21,455 nt of DNA from JBAWXE01 sp037144255 (GCA_037144255.1 JBAWXE010000043.1:1-21455), one strand, 5' to 3'. Positions 1 through 7,885 are shown, counted from the first letter of the stretch. The notes: generated from the sequence alone by a model not told the origin. Numbers and translations are program-made.

Positions 1-52
1 CGCGACCTCCGCCGTGACAGGGCGGCATTCTAACCAACTGAACTACCGATCC
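1..52 (-). tRNA. tRNA-Asp (GTC), 3' part cut by window edge
   Basis: Read on the minus strand from position 52, the sequence gives a 7-nt acceptor strand GGATCGG, then TA, a D-arm with the AGTTGGTTA loop, and an anticodon arm whose loop carries GTC (plus positions 16-18), which reads aspartate codons. The variable region is present, but the T-arm and the acceptor 3' strand lie outside the window. Identity rests on the anticodon and the family-typical D and anticodon arms. A consensus promoter lies just upstream. Confidence 0.93.
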
Positions 53-71
53 ATTGGTGTTGATTGGGGTG

Positions 72-104
72 CAAATATAAATTCAATTTCGTGAATTCTG
101 CAAA
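72..104 (-). promoter_or_regulatory. Bacteroidota-type promoter of tRNA-Asp
   Basis: On the minus strand, TTTG (plus 101-104) is followed by a 21-nt spacer and TATATTTG (plus 72-79), matching the Bacteroidota -33 TTTG / -7 TAnnTTTG consensus. The -7 element ends about 20 nt before the mature tRNA 5' end, a sensible distance for a stable-RNA gene with a short processed leader. The motif and spacing are seen directly; promoter function is inferred. Confidence 0.65.
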
Positions 105-274
105 TCTTCTTAAAAAAAAACCAAAGAGCCCATTTAGCAAGGCTTTCAGCCTATTACACATAAGCATTTTTACACAAATACAGCTCATATAATGTTATAT
201 CAAAAACTGATACAGGCGTAATCCACAAAGCAAGGTTTTTTCCCCCATATGTACATCAGGTCTGCCTAATACTT

Positions 275-282
275 TACTTTTG
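275..282 (+). promoter_or_regulatory. -7 element upstream of accA
   Basis: TACTTTTG matches the Bacteroidota -7 consensus TAnnTTTG and lies 17 nt before the accA ATG. No TTTG is visible at the expected -33 distance, so this is a half-match. It probably drives accA-dapA with a very short leader. Confidence 0.45.
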
Positions 283-299
283 CAGACTAAACACTTGTT

Positions 300-1259
300 A
301 TGCAATTTCTGGATTTTGAAAAGCCTTTGGAAGATCTATACGCGCAGATGACCAAAATGAAGGAAATGTCGGCCAAGAATAATGTGGATGTTACCGGCAC
401 TGTTCGCGAACTGGAAGCCTCTATTGAAAAAACACGTGCCCGTATATACGAACACCTTAGCCCTTGGCAACGTGTACAACTCAGCCGTCACCCAGATCGT
501 CCTTACACTTTATACTATATAGAAAAGATATTTACCCACTTCAACGAGCTATATGGCGACCGTCAGGTAAAAGACGACAAAGCCATTATAGGTGGTATGG
601 CAGAGCTGGATGGACATCCTGTAATGGTAATAGGCCATCAGAAAGGTATCAATACTAAAATGCGTCAGATGCGCAATTTCGGTATGGCCAATCCTGAGGG
701 CTACCGCAAGGCTATGCGCCTGATGCATATGGCCGAAAAATTCAATCGCCCTGTTATTACTCTTATAGATACTCCGGGTGCTTATCCGGGTCTGGAAGCC
801 GAAGAGCGTGGACAGGCAGAAGCCATTGCCCGCAATCTGTTCGAAATGACCAACCTGAAAGTACCTGTTATTTGTATCATCATAGGCGAGGGTGCATCGG
901 GTGGTGCATTGGGCATAGGTATAGGAGACAGAGTAATGATGCTGGAAAATACCTGGTACACTGTTATCTCTCCGGAGTCTTGCTCGTCTATATTATGGCG
1001 CAGCTGGAATTTCAAAGAGACAGCTGCAGAACAACTGAAGCTGACATCTGAGAATATGAATGATTTCGGCCTGATAGATGGTGTGATACCTGAGCCTGTA
1101 GGTGGTGCACATGCACGCCCCGAGGACATGGCAGAAACCATGAAACAGTACCTGATCAAAACCATTGCCGAACTGGAGAGAATAGACCCTGAGACTCGTG
1201 TAGAGCAACGTATAGAGAAATTCTCCAGAATGGGTTTCTACGAAGATGTAACAGAATAG
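300..1259 (+). CDS. accA: Acetyl-CoA carboxylase carboxyltransferase subunit alpha
   Basis: This is the alpha subunit of the carboxyltransferase half of acetyl-CoA carboxylase. It works with the beta subunit AccD to move the carboxyl group from biotinyl-AccB to acetyl-CoA, the first committed step of fatty acid synthesis in the cytoplasm. The 319-residue length is normal for the family. It begins with a helical region (about 1-60), and the crotonase-like core holds the family signature DTPGAYPGLEAEERGQ (157-172) and the glycine-rich oxyanion-hole segment GEGASGGALGIG (197-208). The ATG start gives the usual N-terminus beginning with a phenylalanine- and acid-rich stretch. accD is not in the window, as is common in bacteria with unlinked subunits. 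dapA follows 32 nt downstream on the same strand, so the two are probably co-transcribed. Identification is secure. Confidence 0.97.
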   Translation: MQFLDFEKPLEDLYAQMTKMKEMSAKNNVDVTGTVRELEASIEKTRARIYEHLSPWQRVQLSRHPDRPYTLYYIEKIFTHFNELYGDRQVKDDKAIIGGMAELDGHPVMVIGHQKGINTKMRQMRNFGMANPEGYRKAMRLMHMAEKFNRPVITLIDTPGAYPGLEAEERGQAEAIARNLFEMTNLKVPVICIIIGEGASGGALGIGIGDRVMMLENTWYTVISPESCSSILWRSWNFKETAAEQLKLTSENMNDFGLIDGVIPEPVGGAHARPEDMAETMKQYLIKTIAELERIDPETRVEQRIEKFSRMGFYEDVTE

Positions 1260-1291
1260 TAAGCATCATTGATTTTAGAATATAGCATTTT

Positions 1292-2170
1292 ATGGCACAT
1301 CCTTTCAGCGGTACCGGTGTAGCATTGGTAACGCCTTTTCAGTACGATGAAAAAGTAGATTTTCCTGCACTGGAAAAACTCATCAACCATGTTATTAATA
1401 ATGGGGTGAACTACTTAGTAGCGCTAGGCACTACTGCCGAAACCCCTACTCTTTCTTCTGCCGAAAAAGCAGCTGTACTGGATTTCATAGTTACCAAATG
1501 CAATGGACGAGTACCTGTAGTATGTGGTATAGGTGGCAACAACACTGCCGAAGTAGTGCGCGACCTGAAGACTTACAAATTGGATGGTGTAGCAGCTATA
1601 CTGAGCGTAGCACCTTATTACAATAAGCCTACACAGGAAGGTATCTATCAGCATTTTCGTGCTATAGCCTATGCTACCAATAAGCCTATCATATTGTACA
1701 ATGTACCCGGCCGTACTGTAACTAATATACTGCCTGCCACAGCACTACGCCTGGCCAATGAATTCAAACATATAGTAGCTATCAAAGAGGCATCCGGCAA
1801 TCTGGTACAGTGTATGGAATTGGTACAGAACAAACCTGCAGGTTTTGCCGTACTATCCGGCGATGATAATCTGGTATTACCTCAGATAGCAATAGGCATG
1901 GAGGGTGTGATATCTGTAGCTGCTAATAGTTTCCCTAAGGACTTTACCCATATGGTGAATGCGGCCCTTGAAGGCAACATTACAGAGGCTCGCCGCCTGC
2001 ACTATAAGATGCTCAGTGCCATAGACCTGCTCTTTGTAGAGGGCAACCCAGCCGGTGTCAAAAGCTTCCTGAGTATACTGGGCATATGCAACAATATACT
2101 ACGCCTGCCTTTAGTACCCGTAAGCGAGGCCACAGGGGCAAAGATCAAACACCTATTCCACAACATTTAG
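1292..2170 (+). CDS. dapA: 4-hydroxy-tetrahydrodipicolinate synthase
   Basis: DapA condenses pyruvate with aspartate semialdehyde, the first step specific to the diaminopimelate/lysine pathway. The product feeds peptidoglycan and protein synthesis. The 292-residue length is typical of this TIM-barrel aldolase family. Visible landmarks are the GTTAE motif (46-50) that binds the pyruvate carboxylate, the tyrosine pair at 109-110, Tyr136 in YNVPGR, and the Schiff-base lysine Lys165 in IKEASG. All catalytic residues expected for DapA are present, and the KEASGN context favours DapA over the related N-acetylneuraminate lyases. The gene lies 32 nt after accA with no promoter motif in between, so it is most likely read from the accA promoter. 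No terminator is obvious before ahcY, so some read-through is possible. Confidence 0.96.
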   Translation: MAHPFSGTGVALVTPFQYDEKVDFPALEKLINHVINNGVNYLVALGTTAETPTLSSAEKAAVLDFIVTKCNGRVPVVCGIGGNNTAEVVRDLKTYKLDGVAAILSVAPYYNKPTQEGIYQHFRAIAYATNKPIILYNVPGRTVTNILPATALRLANEFKHIVAIKEASGNLVQCMELVQNKPAGFAVLSGDDNLVLPQIAIGMEGVISVAANSFPKDFTHMVNAALEGNITEARRLHYKMLSAIDLLFVEGNPAGVKSFLSILGICNNILRLPLVPVSEATGAKIKHLFHNI

Positions 2171-2233
2171 GGCATTTGTGTGTTATTTAGGTCTATATAG
2201 GCATTATTTAACACCTATTACCTCTATTTTACA

Positions 2234-2241
2234 TAACTTTG
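2234..2241 (+). promoter_or_regulatory. -7 element upstream of ahcY
   Basis: TAACTTTG, followed by C, fits TAnnTTTG and lies 27 nt before the ahcY ATG. A clear -33 TTTG is absent at the usual 19-21 nt spacing. The leader implied is too short for a SAM or SAH riboswitch, and none was seen. Confidence 0.5.
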
Positions 2242-2268
2242 CCAAAATTTTAAATAAAAAGAAAAATC

Positions 2269-3597
2269 ATGAGTACAATGACCCGTTCTAAAATTGACTT
2301 TAAACTGCCTTATAAAGTGAAGGATATCAGCCTTGCTGAGTGGGGACGTAAAGAGATCCGTCTGGCTGAAGCTGAAATGCCGGGACTTATGGCTATCCGT
2401 GCCGAATATGGTCCTTCTCAACCACTGAAAGGTGCTCGTATCGCAGGTTGTCTGCACATGACCATACAGACTGCTGTGTTGATAGAAACATTGGTAGCAT
2501 TAGGTGCCGAAGTGAAATGGAGCTCTTGCAATATATTCTCTACACAAGACCACGCCGCTGCTGCCATAGCTGCTGCAGGTATAGGTGTTTTTGCATGGAA
2601 AGGACAAAGCCTTACCGATGCTGACTGGTGTATAGAACAAACTTTATTCTTTGGTAGCGAAGATCGCCCTCTGAATATGATACTGGACGATGGTGGAGAT
2701 CTGACCAATATCGTTTTCGATCATTACACAGAGCTCATCCAACACATCAAGGGATTGAGCGAAGAAACTACTACAGGTGTTCACCGTCTGTACGAGCGTA
2801 TGGAGAAAGGTACATTACCTATCCCTGCTATCAACGTGAACGACTCTGTTACCAAATCTAAATTTGACAACAAATACGGTTGTAAAGAAAGTCTGGTAGA
2901 TGCTATACGTCGTGCTACAGATATCATGATGGCCGGTAAAGTAGCTGTAGTAGGTGGTTATGGCGATGTGGGTAAAGGCTCTGCAGAATCTCTGCGTGGT
3001 GCAGGTGCTCGTGTCATCGTTACAGAGATCGATCCTATCTGCGCATTACAAGCAGCTATGGACGGTTTTGAAGTAAAGAAAATGATAGATGCAGTGAAAG
3101 AAGCTGATATCATCGTTACTGCTTCTGGTTGTCGCGACCTTATCACAGAAAAACATTTCCGTGCTATGAAGGACAAGGCTATCGTTTGTAATATCGGTCA
3201 CTTCGATATCGAAATAGATATGGCTTGGATCAATAACGCATACGGATCTACTAAAGACACTATCAAGCCACAGGTAGATCTTTATAACATTGATGGTAAA
3301 GAAGTGATCGTATTGGCTGAGGGCCGTTTGGTGAACCTTGGTTGCGCAACAGGTCACCCTAGTTTTGTAATGAGCAACTCTTTCTCTAATCAGACATTGG
3401 CTCAGATAGAACTGTGGATGCACAGCAGCAAGTACGAGAACAAAGTATATGTACTGCCTAAACATCTGGATGAGAAAGTAGCTCGTCTGCACCTGGCTAA
3501 AATAGGTGTGGTACTGGAAGAACTGACAGATGCACAAGCAGAATACTTAGGACTGCCAAAAGCCGGTCCTTACAAACCTGAAATGTATCGTTACTAA
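2269..3597 (+). CDS. ahcY: Adenosylhomocysteinase (SAH hydrolase)
   Basis: The enzyme reversibly hydrolyses S-adenosylhomocysteine to adenosine and homocysteine. It removes the inhibitory by-product of methylation and supplies homocysteine for MetH, whose gene lies elsewhere in this window. The 442 residues fit the bacterial family. The substrate domain carries the conserved NDSVTKSKFDN block (191-201), including the catalytic lysine. The NAD-binding Rossmann segment holds GGYGDVGKG (229-237). The C-terminal region has the GCATGHPSFVMS signature and ends in the typical KPEMYRY, in which the C-terminal tail reaches the cofactor of the neighbouring subunit in known structures. The chosen ATG gives the usual short N-terminal extension before the conserved substrate domain. 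It has its own -7 element and a strong terminator, so it is probably transcribed alone. Confidence 0.97.
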   Translation: MSTMTRSKIDFKLPYKVKDISLAEWGRKEIRLAEAEMPGLMAIRAEYGPSQPLKGARIAGCLHMTIQTAVLIETLVALGAEVKWSSCNIFSTQDHAAAAIAAAGIGVFAWKGQSLTDADWCIEQTLFFGSEDRPLNMILDDGGDLTNIVFDHYTELIQHIKGLSEETTTGVHRLYERMEKGTLPIPAINVNDSVTKSKFDNKYGCKESLVDAIRRATDIMMAGKVAVVGGYGDVGKGSAESLRGAGARVIVTEIDPICALQAAMDGFEVKKMIDAVKEADIIVTASGCRDLITEKHFRAMKDKAIVCNIGHFDIEIDMAWINNAYGSTKDTIKPQVDLYNIDGKEVIVLAEGRLVNLGCATGHPSFVMSNSFSNQTLAQIELWMHSSKYENKVYVLPKHLDEKVARLHLAKIGVVLEELTDAQAEYLGLPKAGPYKPEMYRY

Positions 3598-3618
3598 TAC
3601 ACATTACCTCTTAATAGC

Positions 3619-3651
3619 AAAAATGCCTCACATATCGTGGGGCATTTTTTT
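3619..3651 (+). terminator. Rho-independent terminator after ahcY
   Basis: A 13-bp stem (left arm 3619-3631, right arm 3637-3649) contains one G-T wobble and closes a 5-nt loop ATATC. A run of seven T residues starts inside the right arm. It begins 21 nt after the ahcY stop codon. The A-rich left base makes it partly bidirectional, so it could also stop transcripts leaving the minus-strand gene that ends at 3741. Confidence 0.9.
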
Positions 3652-3740
3652 AATACTATATATTCGCACACATATAGGTATGCTTATTAAGACCGTCTTT
3701 CCTACCAAATAGTTGGGTAATACCTCATATAATAAGCTCA

Positions 3741-5003
3741 TTAATGAGCCCTCTTCACAAAATCCTTGAAATAAGAGCAGGTGCTTACTGCTGTTTTATA
3801 AAATTTGGTATTGTTATAGCCCTGTTTTAGTTGTTTGAAATATGGGCTTTTGAATGTATAATAGTAAAACTGATCGCCAATTAAGGCATACGGCATACCT
3901 CCAAAATCAGCAGGGGGAGCTGTCCTCTTTTGCCAGCATTTAGAGGCCATATAGAGACAGCGTGCTTGCACTTCTTTATCTGTACTATTAGTAAATGCCA
4001 GCACATAGTATTTCTCAGGCTCTGATACTCCATAGTACTCCTGAATGAATGCCGGTAACATTCGCCTTTCAGGCGTTGCATAATAACCCATGTCGTCGGT
4101 ATAAGACCTGTAATAAGCAAATGCATGATAGGCCTTGCCATAATAACTCATACTATATAAGCCGTTGGCATATTGATATGCACTGCGCCCGTCCTTCGGG
4201 TTTTTCCTTAACAGTTCTTGCAGTTCCATCATCTTTTGTGCAAACTGTAGCTTATTGTAGGTATTGGCAGAATCAGATCTGTTCCAGTCTTGCCCATCCA
4301 ATAAGTGACTAACCAGAAAATCAGGTAAATGTGTTCTATTCAATATAGATGCAGGTACTTGTTTCAGCACATTCACCGCCGTAACAAAATCATGTAGTCG
4401 TATATACTTAGTGCCTTCCAGTTCATGCATATCATCTATAGTGTATTGGCTATTGACCGTCAGCCAATGCTCATAGGCTGTATGTGTCTTACTGATTTTA
4501 AAAGCCTCCACCTCTCTCAATTTTAATGGGGTCATGGAATCTAAAAAGGTTCCTGCATCCGATCCAAATGATAATTCATACTCATTTTGTCGCTCTTTAT
4601 TATCTTCTAGGTTCTGCATTCTCGCTAGGCAGAAAATAGCCTTTACGGTATCGCCTTGATTCATGTAGGCAGGTGCCATCACATTATCTATCAGGTCATT
4701 ATATACTTTCGCAAATCGTTTCTGTGTCTTAGCTCTCTTTTCTATCCATTGCAGCGATGGCAGCAATGCCGCTTCTGTGGTAGCTGTGATCTTTTTATCC
4801 TTACGAACTATATACAAGGCTTGTATTACATCATGCACATCATGTTCCATATCTGTCATTTTCTCAGCTGCTGCCAATTGTAGATACTCTTTGCAATGGT
4901 CCATATCAGCCAGCATCAGATAGATATATGCCGATGCTAGTCGCCAATAGGCTGTATGACCCGCTTCTTTATCATTACCTATCTTCTGTGCCAGTGCATT
5001 CAT
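3741..5003 (-). CDS. Helical-repeat protein, downstream half of a probably split gene
   Basis: I do not recognise a named family. The 420 residues are predicted largely alpha-helical, rich in Tyr, Ala, Leu and Lys, with TPR-like alternating helices (for example the first 60 residues and about 255-300). There is no signal peptide, although the ORF immediately upstream has one. Its ATG directly follows the stop codon of that ORF in the same reading frame (AAA TAA ATG), so the two ORFs form one continuous frame broken by a single ochre codon. The first residues read like the inside of an amphipathic helix, not a natural N-terminus. It is therefore best read as the C-terminal half of an approximately 815-residue exported protein. 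It may still be made by reinitiation at TAAATG, and an independent gene is a weaker alternative. Its 3' end faces the ahcY terminator. Confidence 0.7.
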   Translation of the reverse strand: MNALAQKIGNDKEAGHTAYWRLASAYIYLMLADMDHCKEYLQLAAAEKMTDMEHDVHDVIQALYIVRKDKKITATTEAALLPSLQWIEKRAKTQKRFAKVYNDLIDNVMAPAYMNQGDTVKAIFCLARMQNLEDNKERQNEYELSFGSDAGTFLDSMTPLKLREVEAFKISKTHTAYEHWLTVNSQYTIDDMHELEGTKYIRLHDFVTAVNVLKQVPASILNRTHLPDFLVSHLLDGQDWNRSDSANTYNKLQFAQKMMELQELLRKNPKDGRSAYQYANGLYSMSYYGKAYHAFAYYRSYTDDMGYYATPERRMLPAFIQEYYGVSEPEKYYVLAFTNSTDKEVQARCLYMASKCWQKRTAPPADFGGMPYALIGDQFYYYTFKSPYFKQLKQGYNNTKFYKTAVSTCSYFKDFVKRAH

Positions 5004-6188
5004 TTATTTCAGATAAGGGATGTTATTTGCTGTCATGACCCTTTCAAAACTATCTCTATTGGATATTACAGGGTATTGAAATGATGATGGCACAGGGCAT
5101 TTACGATAGGCAATATTTTCCATATAAATTTTTTCTAATCTATTGATCTCGCGGGTCATAATGATATCCAGCCCCTTTACCTTTTTATCAAGTGTATACG
5201 CATGTTCCAATGACTCTATCCCCAGCTTACTATCCTCACCACCATAGTCATACAATCCCTTCATCAGATACAGTACTGCCTTTTCATGATCGTTCTTACA
5301 CAAGTTCAATATTGGCTCTATCTCACCGCTTACAGCCCATTTGAAGCTGGTGTACACAGTTGTCTTCATTTCATCGCTGGCATCAAAAACCAAACTGTAC
5401 AGATAAGCCGCTTCCGGCTTTTTACCTGTTTTATATAATGCTCCTGCCTTTAGCGACAAACAACGATAGTACATATAATTGTGCGGCATTTCTGTCATAA
5501 GCGAATCATACAACTTGATGGTTCTAGCATGATCATTATTATAAAATGACAAACGCAATATCTGGAATGCATACCTCAATTGGATAGACACTTGCTTGCA
5601 ATTACTATATAGTTGTATTCCTTCCTGCAACTGTGACAGCATCACTATAGAATCACGTTTCTTAGTTTTCCAGCTATGCGCATTGTCATCATAATAATCG
5701 GTCTCTCCTAGTACATTAGGCTCACACCTCTTAGCATAGCTCAAATAACGACTTGCTTCTACATCCTTATGTGTAATCAGCCATTGAGTAAATGTATTTT
5801 GCTCCTCCTCTTTGTCTATATGCAGTGGTTCATTTTTGCTCAGATGCTGATATATATTCTCTACGCTTTTTTGCGAATATCTATATACAAAACTATCTAC
5901 ATCGCTTCGCAACACTGAGCTGTTTGCATACTCATACCAGGCTTGTTCATTAGGGTCAGGCACTTCATCAGGGTACGATTTCTTATAGTCATACCAATCA
6001 CCATAATAATTTAATAACGATGTAAAATAGAAGGGTATAAAGGCAGGATCCTTATTAATATCATTCATAAAAAATGAAGTGTATTCATCATACGGATCTA
6101 TCTCTCCTCCACAGGCTTGTACTATTTTTATAGCACCTGCTATGGATAGTAGACTAACGATAACAATCAATGATCGTTTCCAGTTCAT
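5004..6188 (-). CDS. Exported or lipoprotein helical-repeat protein, upstream half of a probably split gene
   Basis: No named family is recognised. The N-terminus has Lys/Arg, then a hydrophobic core (about 6-20), then VQAC with Cys26, so it is either a lipoprotein (acylated at Cys26, with an unusual Gln at -2) or a secreted protein cleaved nearby. The mature start, CGGEIDPYDEYTSFF, is followed by a region rich in Tyr, Trp and Asp, then helical TPR-like repeats (about 195-350). From memory, similarly starting proteins in other Bacteroidota are about twice this length, which would match this ORF plus the one after it. The reading frame continues past the TAA into that ORF. The start overlaps the upstream lipoprotein gene by 35 nt, implying co-transcription and coupled translation. 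The role is unknown, but a surface or periplasmic location is likely. Confidence 0.75.
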   Translation of the reverse strand: MNWKRSLIVIVSLLSIAGAIKIVQACGGEIDPYDEYTSFFMNDINKDPAFIPFYFTSLLNYYGDWYDYKKSYPDEVPDPNEQAWYEYANSSVLRSDVDSFVYRYSQKSVENIYQHLSKNEPLHIDKEEEQNTFTQWLITHKDVEASRYLSYAKRCEPNVLGETDYYDDNAHSWKTKKRDSIVMLSQLQEGIQLYSNCKQVSIQLRYAFQILRLSFYNNDHARTIKLYDSLMTEMPHNYMYYRCLSLKAGALYKTGKKPEAAYLYSLVFDASDEMKTTVYTSFKWAVSGEIEPILNLCKNDHEKAVLYLMKGLYDYGGEDSKLGIESLEHAYTLDKKVKGLDIIMTREINRLEKIYMENIAYRKCPVPSSFQYPVISNRDSFERVMTANNIPYLK

Positions 6189-7179
6189 GGTTTGTGTATT
6201 TACTTAAAATTAAACTATCACAATGAAAAAAAACAAGATTCAAACTCATATTCTTCACTTTACGGGTTGTAAAGGCAGCTATCGATTTCACATCGCTATA
6301 GGTCACTATTTCTGTACGTATCTTATCGCCTTTCTGTATATGGTACCCATGCCAGCTAGTATCTGCAGTACTTCTATACAGGTTCTCTTTTTCCTTTGCC
6401 AACCAATGTTCAGAAGCAATACTTTCTGTGGATACCTCTCTGAGTATGCCTTTATACTGCTGGCCGCGAAAGAGTACACACCAGCTGAATAATGGCAATG
6501 CTATATCCAATGGCAATGGGTATTTGTCTATATACCTCAGGTATTCTTTGGTATCGCTTACATCCAGTATAGAATTGTCATTACCGTATTTTTTCAGATT
6601 GCCCATATTATAGCACATCAGCAGTCCTTTTTCTACCGGTGGTATACCATTGCGCAGAGTATATTTGGCTTGGTATAGCCTGATAGTACAAGACAATGCC
6701 TTACCCTTAAAGAATGGACGTTCTTTCAATGCTTTCAGCAAAGCAAAATATACATCCTTAGTAGTACTATTCCAGTCACAGTCCATCTGTATCTCAGGTG
6801 GTACTATACTCATATTAGCACATAGCTCCTGCGCGTAGCTATTGATATTATCTGCCAGTGCAGGTATCTCAGCAGCTGTTAGGGTCTGTACTGTTTTTTG
6901 AGTGATAAAAATATCAGGCACATATTCAAAGCCCGTATCTAAATGCCGGGCACTGAGTGGAGCCACAGGTATTATTTGCTTAGTAACTGCATCTCTATCT
7001 ACATCAAACAGACGTAGATACATACGCTTGCAATGCAATGCCCTCAGCTTTTGCAATTCACTCTCGGTAGGTTTATATATGGTCTTCCAATAATAGAATG
7101 CAGGGATTACATCATGATGACTATGACAGGAACTAAATACCACCATCAATAAGATCAAATGAATAAGATGCCTACGCAT
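6154..7179 (-). CDS. Lipoprotein with predicted TIM-barrel fold, unknown function
   Basis: The first 18 residues form a lipoprotein signal peptide: Arg-Arg start, hydrophobic core, and lipobox FSSC with Cys18 as the acylation site. The 341-residue protein then shows a regular series of short hydrophobic strands separated by helices: YLRLFDVD (54-61), EIQMDCDW (129-136), LSCTIRLYQ (162-170), LLMCYNMG (186-193) and LDIALPLF (224-231). This is the pattern of a beta/alpha barrel. The acidic DxD in the second strand, followed by Trp, recalls glycosidase-like barrels, but no complete catalytic motif can be named, so enzymatic activity is a guess. The gene starts the minus-strand cassette and overlaps the next gene by 35 nt, which suggests the two products work together at the outer membrane. 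No clear promoter was found upstream. Confidence 0.8.
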   Translation of the reverse strand: MRRHLIHLILLMVVFSSCHSHHDVIPAFYYWKTIYKPTESELQKLRALHCKRMYLRLFDVDRDAVTKQIIPVAPLSARHLDTGFEYVPDIFITQKTVQTLTAAEIPALADNINSYAQELCANMSIVPPEIQMDCDWNSTTKDVYFALLKALKERPFFKGKALSCTIRLYQAKYTLRNGIPPVEKGLLMCYNMGNLKKYGNDNSILDVSDTKEYLRYIDKYPLPLDIALPLFSWCVLFRGQQYKGILREVSTESIASEHWLAKEKENLYRSTADTSWHGYHIQKGDKIRTEIVTYSDVKSIAAFTTRKVKNMSLNLVFFHCDSLILSKYTNHELETIIDCYR

Positions 7180-7364
7180 ATACTAATATACAAATGCTTG
7201 CCTGCTTGGCATAATACATCTCTTTGCTTCCTAGTAGAGATTTTCACCTTCAAAAAAGTGGATATCTTTTTTTGGAAACCCCTGTCGCAGAATCGTACCT
7301 TGCAGGGTTATCGGCTCTATCAGATCATCAATTCTACATCTTGATATATCGCCTATGTTCTAAT

Positions 7365-7396
7365 GTTACATTGTAACCTAAATGTAACTTTTGAAA
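7365..7396 (+). repeat. Second degenerate repeat pair (partner at 7574-7605)
   Basis: Thirty-two bases here match 7574-7605 at 24 positions without gaps, sharing CATTGTAA and AAATG words. This unit overlaps the start of copy 1 of the longer repeat. In the right-hand copy the two parts are separated by the hairpin cluster, so the right-hand array looks like the left one opened up by about 50 bp. Confidence 0.5.
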
Positions 7397-7471
7397 CCTC
7401 GCAACATACTGATTATCAATCACTTAAACTTTCAACAAACCATAAAAAAATTTCAGAAAATGTAACCCTTG
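7384..7471 (+). repeat. Degenerate direct repeat, copy 1
   Basis: This 88-bp segment aligns with 7647-7737. Over the first 46 positions the alignment is ungapped with 33 matches. It includes TTTGAAA and a nearly invariant core GATTATCAAYCACTYAAA (here 7411-7428). The remainder aligns with a few single-base gaps through an A-rich tract to a shared AATGTAAC end. I do not recognise the family. Confidence 0.7.
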
Positions 7472-7491
7472 CTTCAAAAAGGTCATTATTT

Positions 7492-7508
7492 CAATCCCCA
7501 AGGGATTG
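7492..7508. repeat. Perfect inverted repeat (7-bp arms, 3-nt loop)
   Basis: CAATCCC (7492-7498) and GGGATTG (7502-7508) are perfect complements around CAA. The same CAATCCC word recurs nearby at 7529-7535 without a partner. There is no following T run, so a terminator is unlikely. Confidence 0.5.
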
Positions 7509-7619
7509 CATATTTATAGAAAAAAAATCAATCCCCTCGTTGCCGTAGGTATCGCATATTCAAAAACTCAAAAGTTTCATTGTAATCCAAATGCGACCCT
7601 TAAAAATAAATTAAGCAGA

Positions 7620-7646
7620 TTCGGGGAGTCCCGAACTCGTTTCGGG
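7620..7646. repeat. Three-arm alternating hairpin motif
   Basis: TTCGGG (7620-7625), CCCGAA (7630-7635) and TTCGGG (7641-7646) are spaced by 4- and 5-nt loops. The middle arm can pair perfectly with either outer arm, giving two mutually exclusive 6-bp hairpins. The GC-rich arms stand out in an AT-rich stretch and abut copy 2 of the direct repeat. Confidence 0.55.
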
Positions 7647-7737
7647 GTAACCTTTGAAATACCACAAACCCTTGATTATCAACCACTCAAATTACCCATG
7701 TAACCTTTAAAAAATTCCCAGGAGAATGTAACATTTG
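7647..7737 (+). repeat. Degenerate direct repeat, copy 2
   Basis: This is the second copy of the repeat at 7384-7471, 263 bp downstream in the same orientation. It contains the core at 7674-7691 and ends in a similar GAATGTAAC segment. It begins within the G run that closes the second hairpin cluster, whereas copy 1 has no such hairpin before it. Confidence 0.7.
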
Positions 7738-7885
7738 ATTTTATCTACATGGGTCATTGAGGCATTCAACACATTCCACACATTGTCGCATTACCTACCT
7801 GATTGTGACACTCTTTTGACACTCCCTAGCCTGCCATCATATGCTATGACCACACTCAAAGTACCTTTATGGCAAATATTTTCAT

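Larger units (their letters stand above)
7180..7885. other. 706-bp gene-free, AT-rich intergenic region with degenerate repeats and hairpins
   Basis: No convincing gene lies here. The open frames present are short, compositionally odd and run through the repeats. The stretch contains a pair of about 90-bp degenerate direct repeats, a second repeated segment of 32 bp, repeated TGTAAC words, and two small perfect inverted repeats. It separates divergent genes (lipoprotein on minus, T9SS cargo on plus), so it must hold both promoters. The only near match to the Bacteroidota -7 element is TACCTTTA at 7862-7869 before the plus-strand gene. Confidence 0.7.

Noticed and set aside
3741..5003. Sequencing-type frameshift in the surface-protein gene
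   Set aside because: Both halves are in the same frame, so no insertion or deletion is needed. A substitution making the TAA is enough.
7384..7737. CRISPR array
   Set aside because: There are only two full repeat copies, degenerate, 263 bp apart, with no regular spacers and no cas genes.
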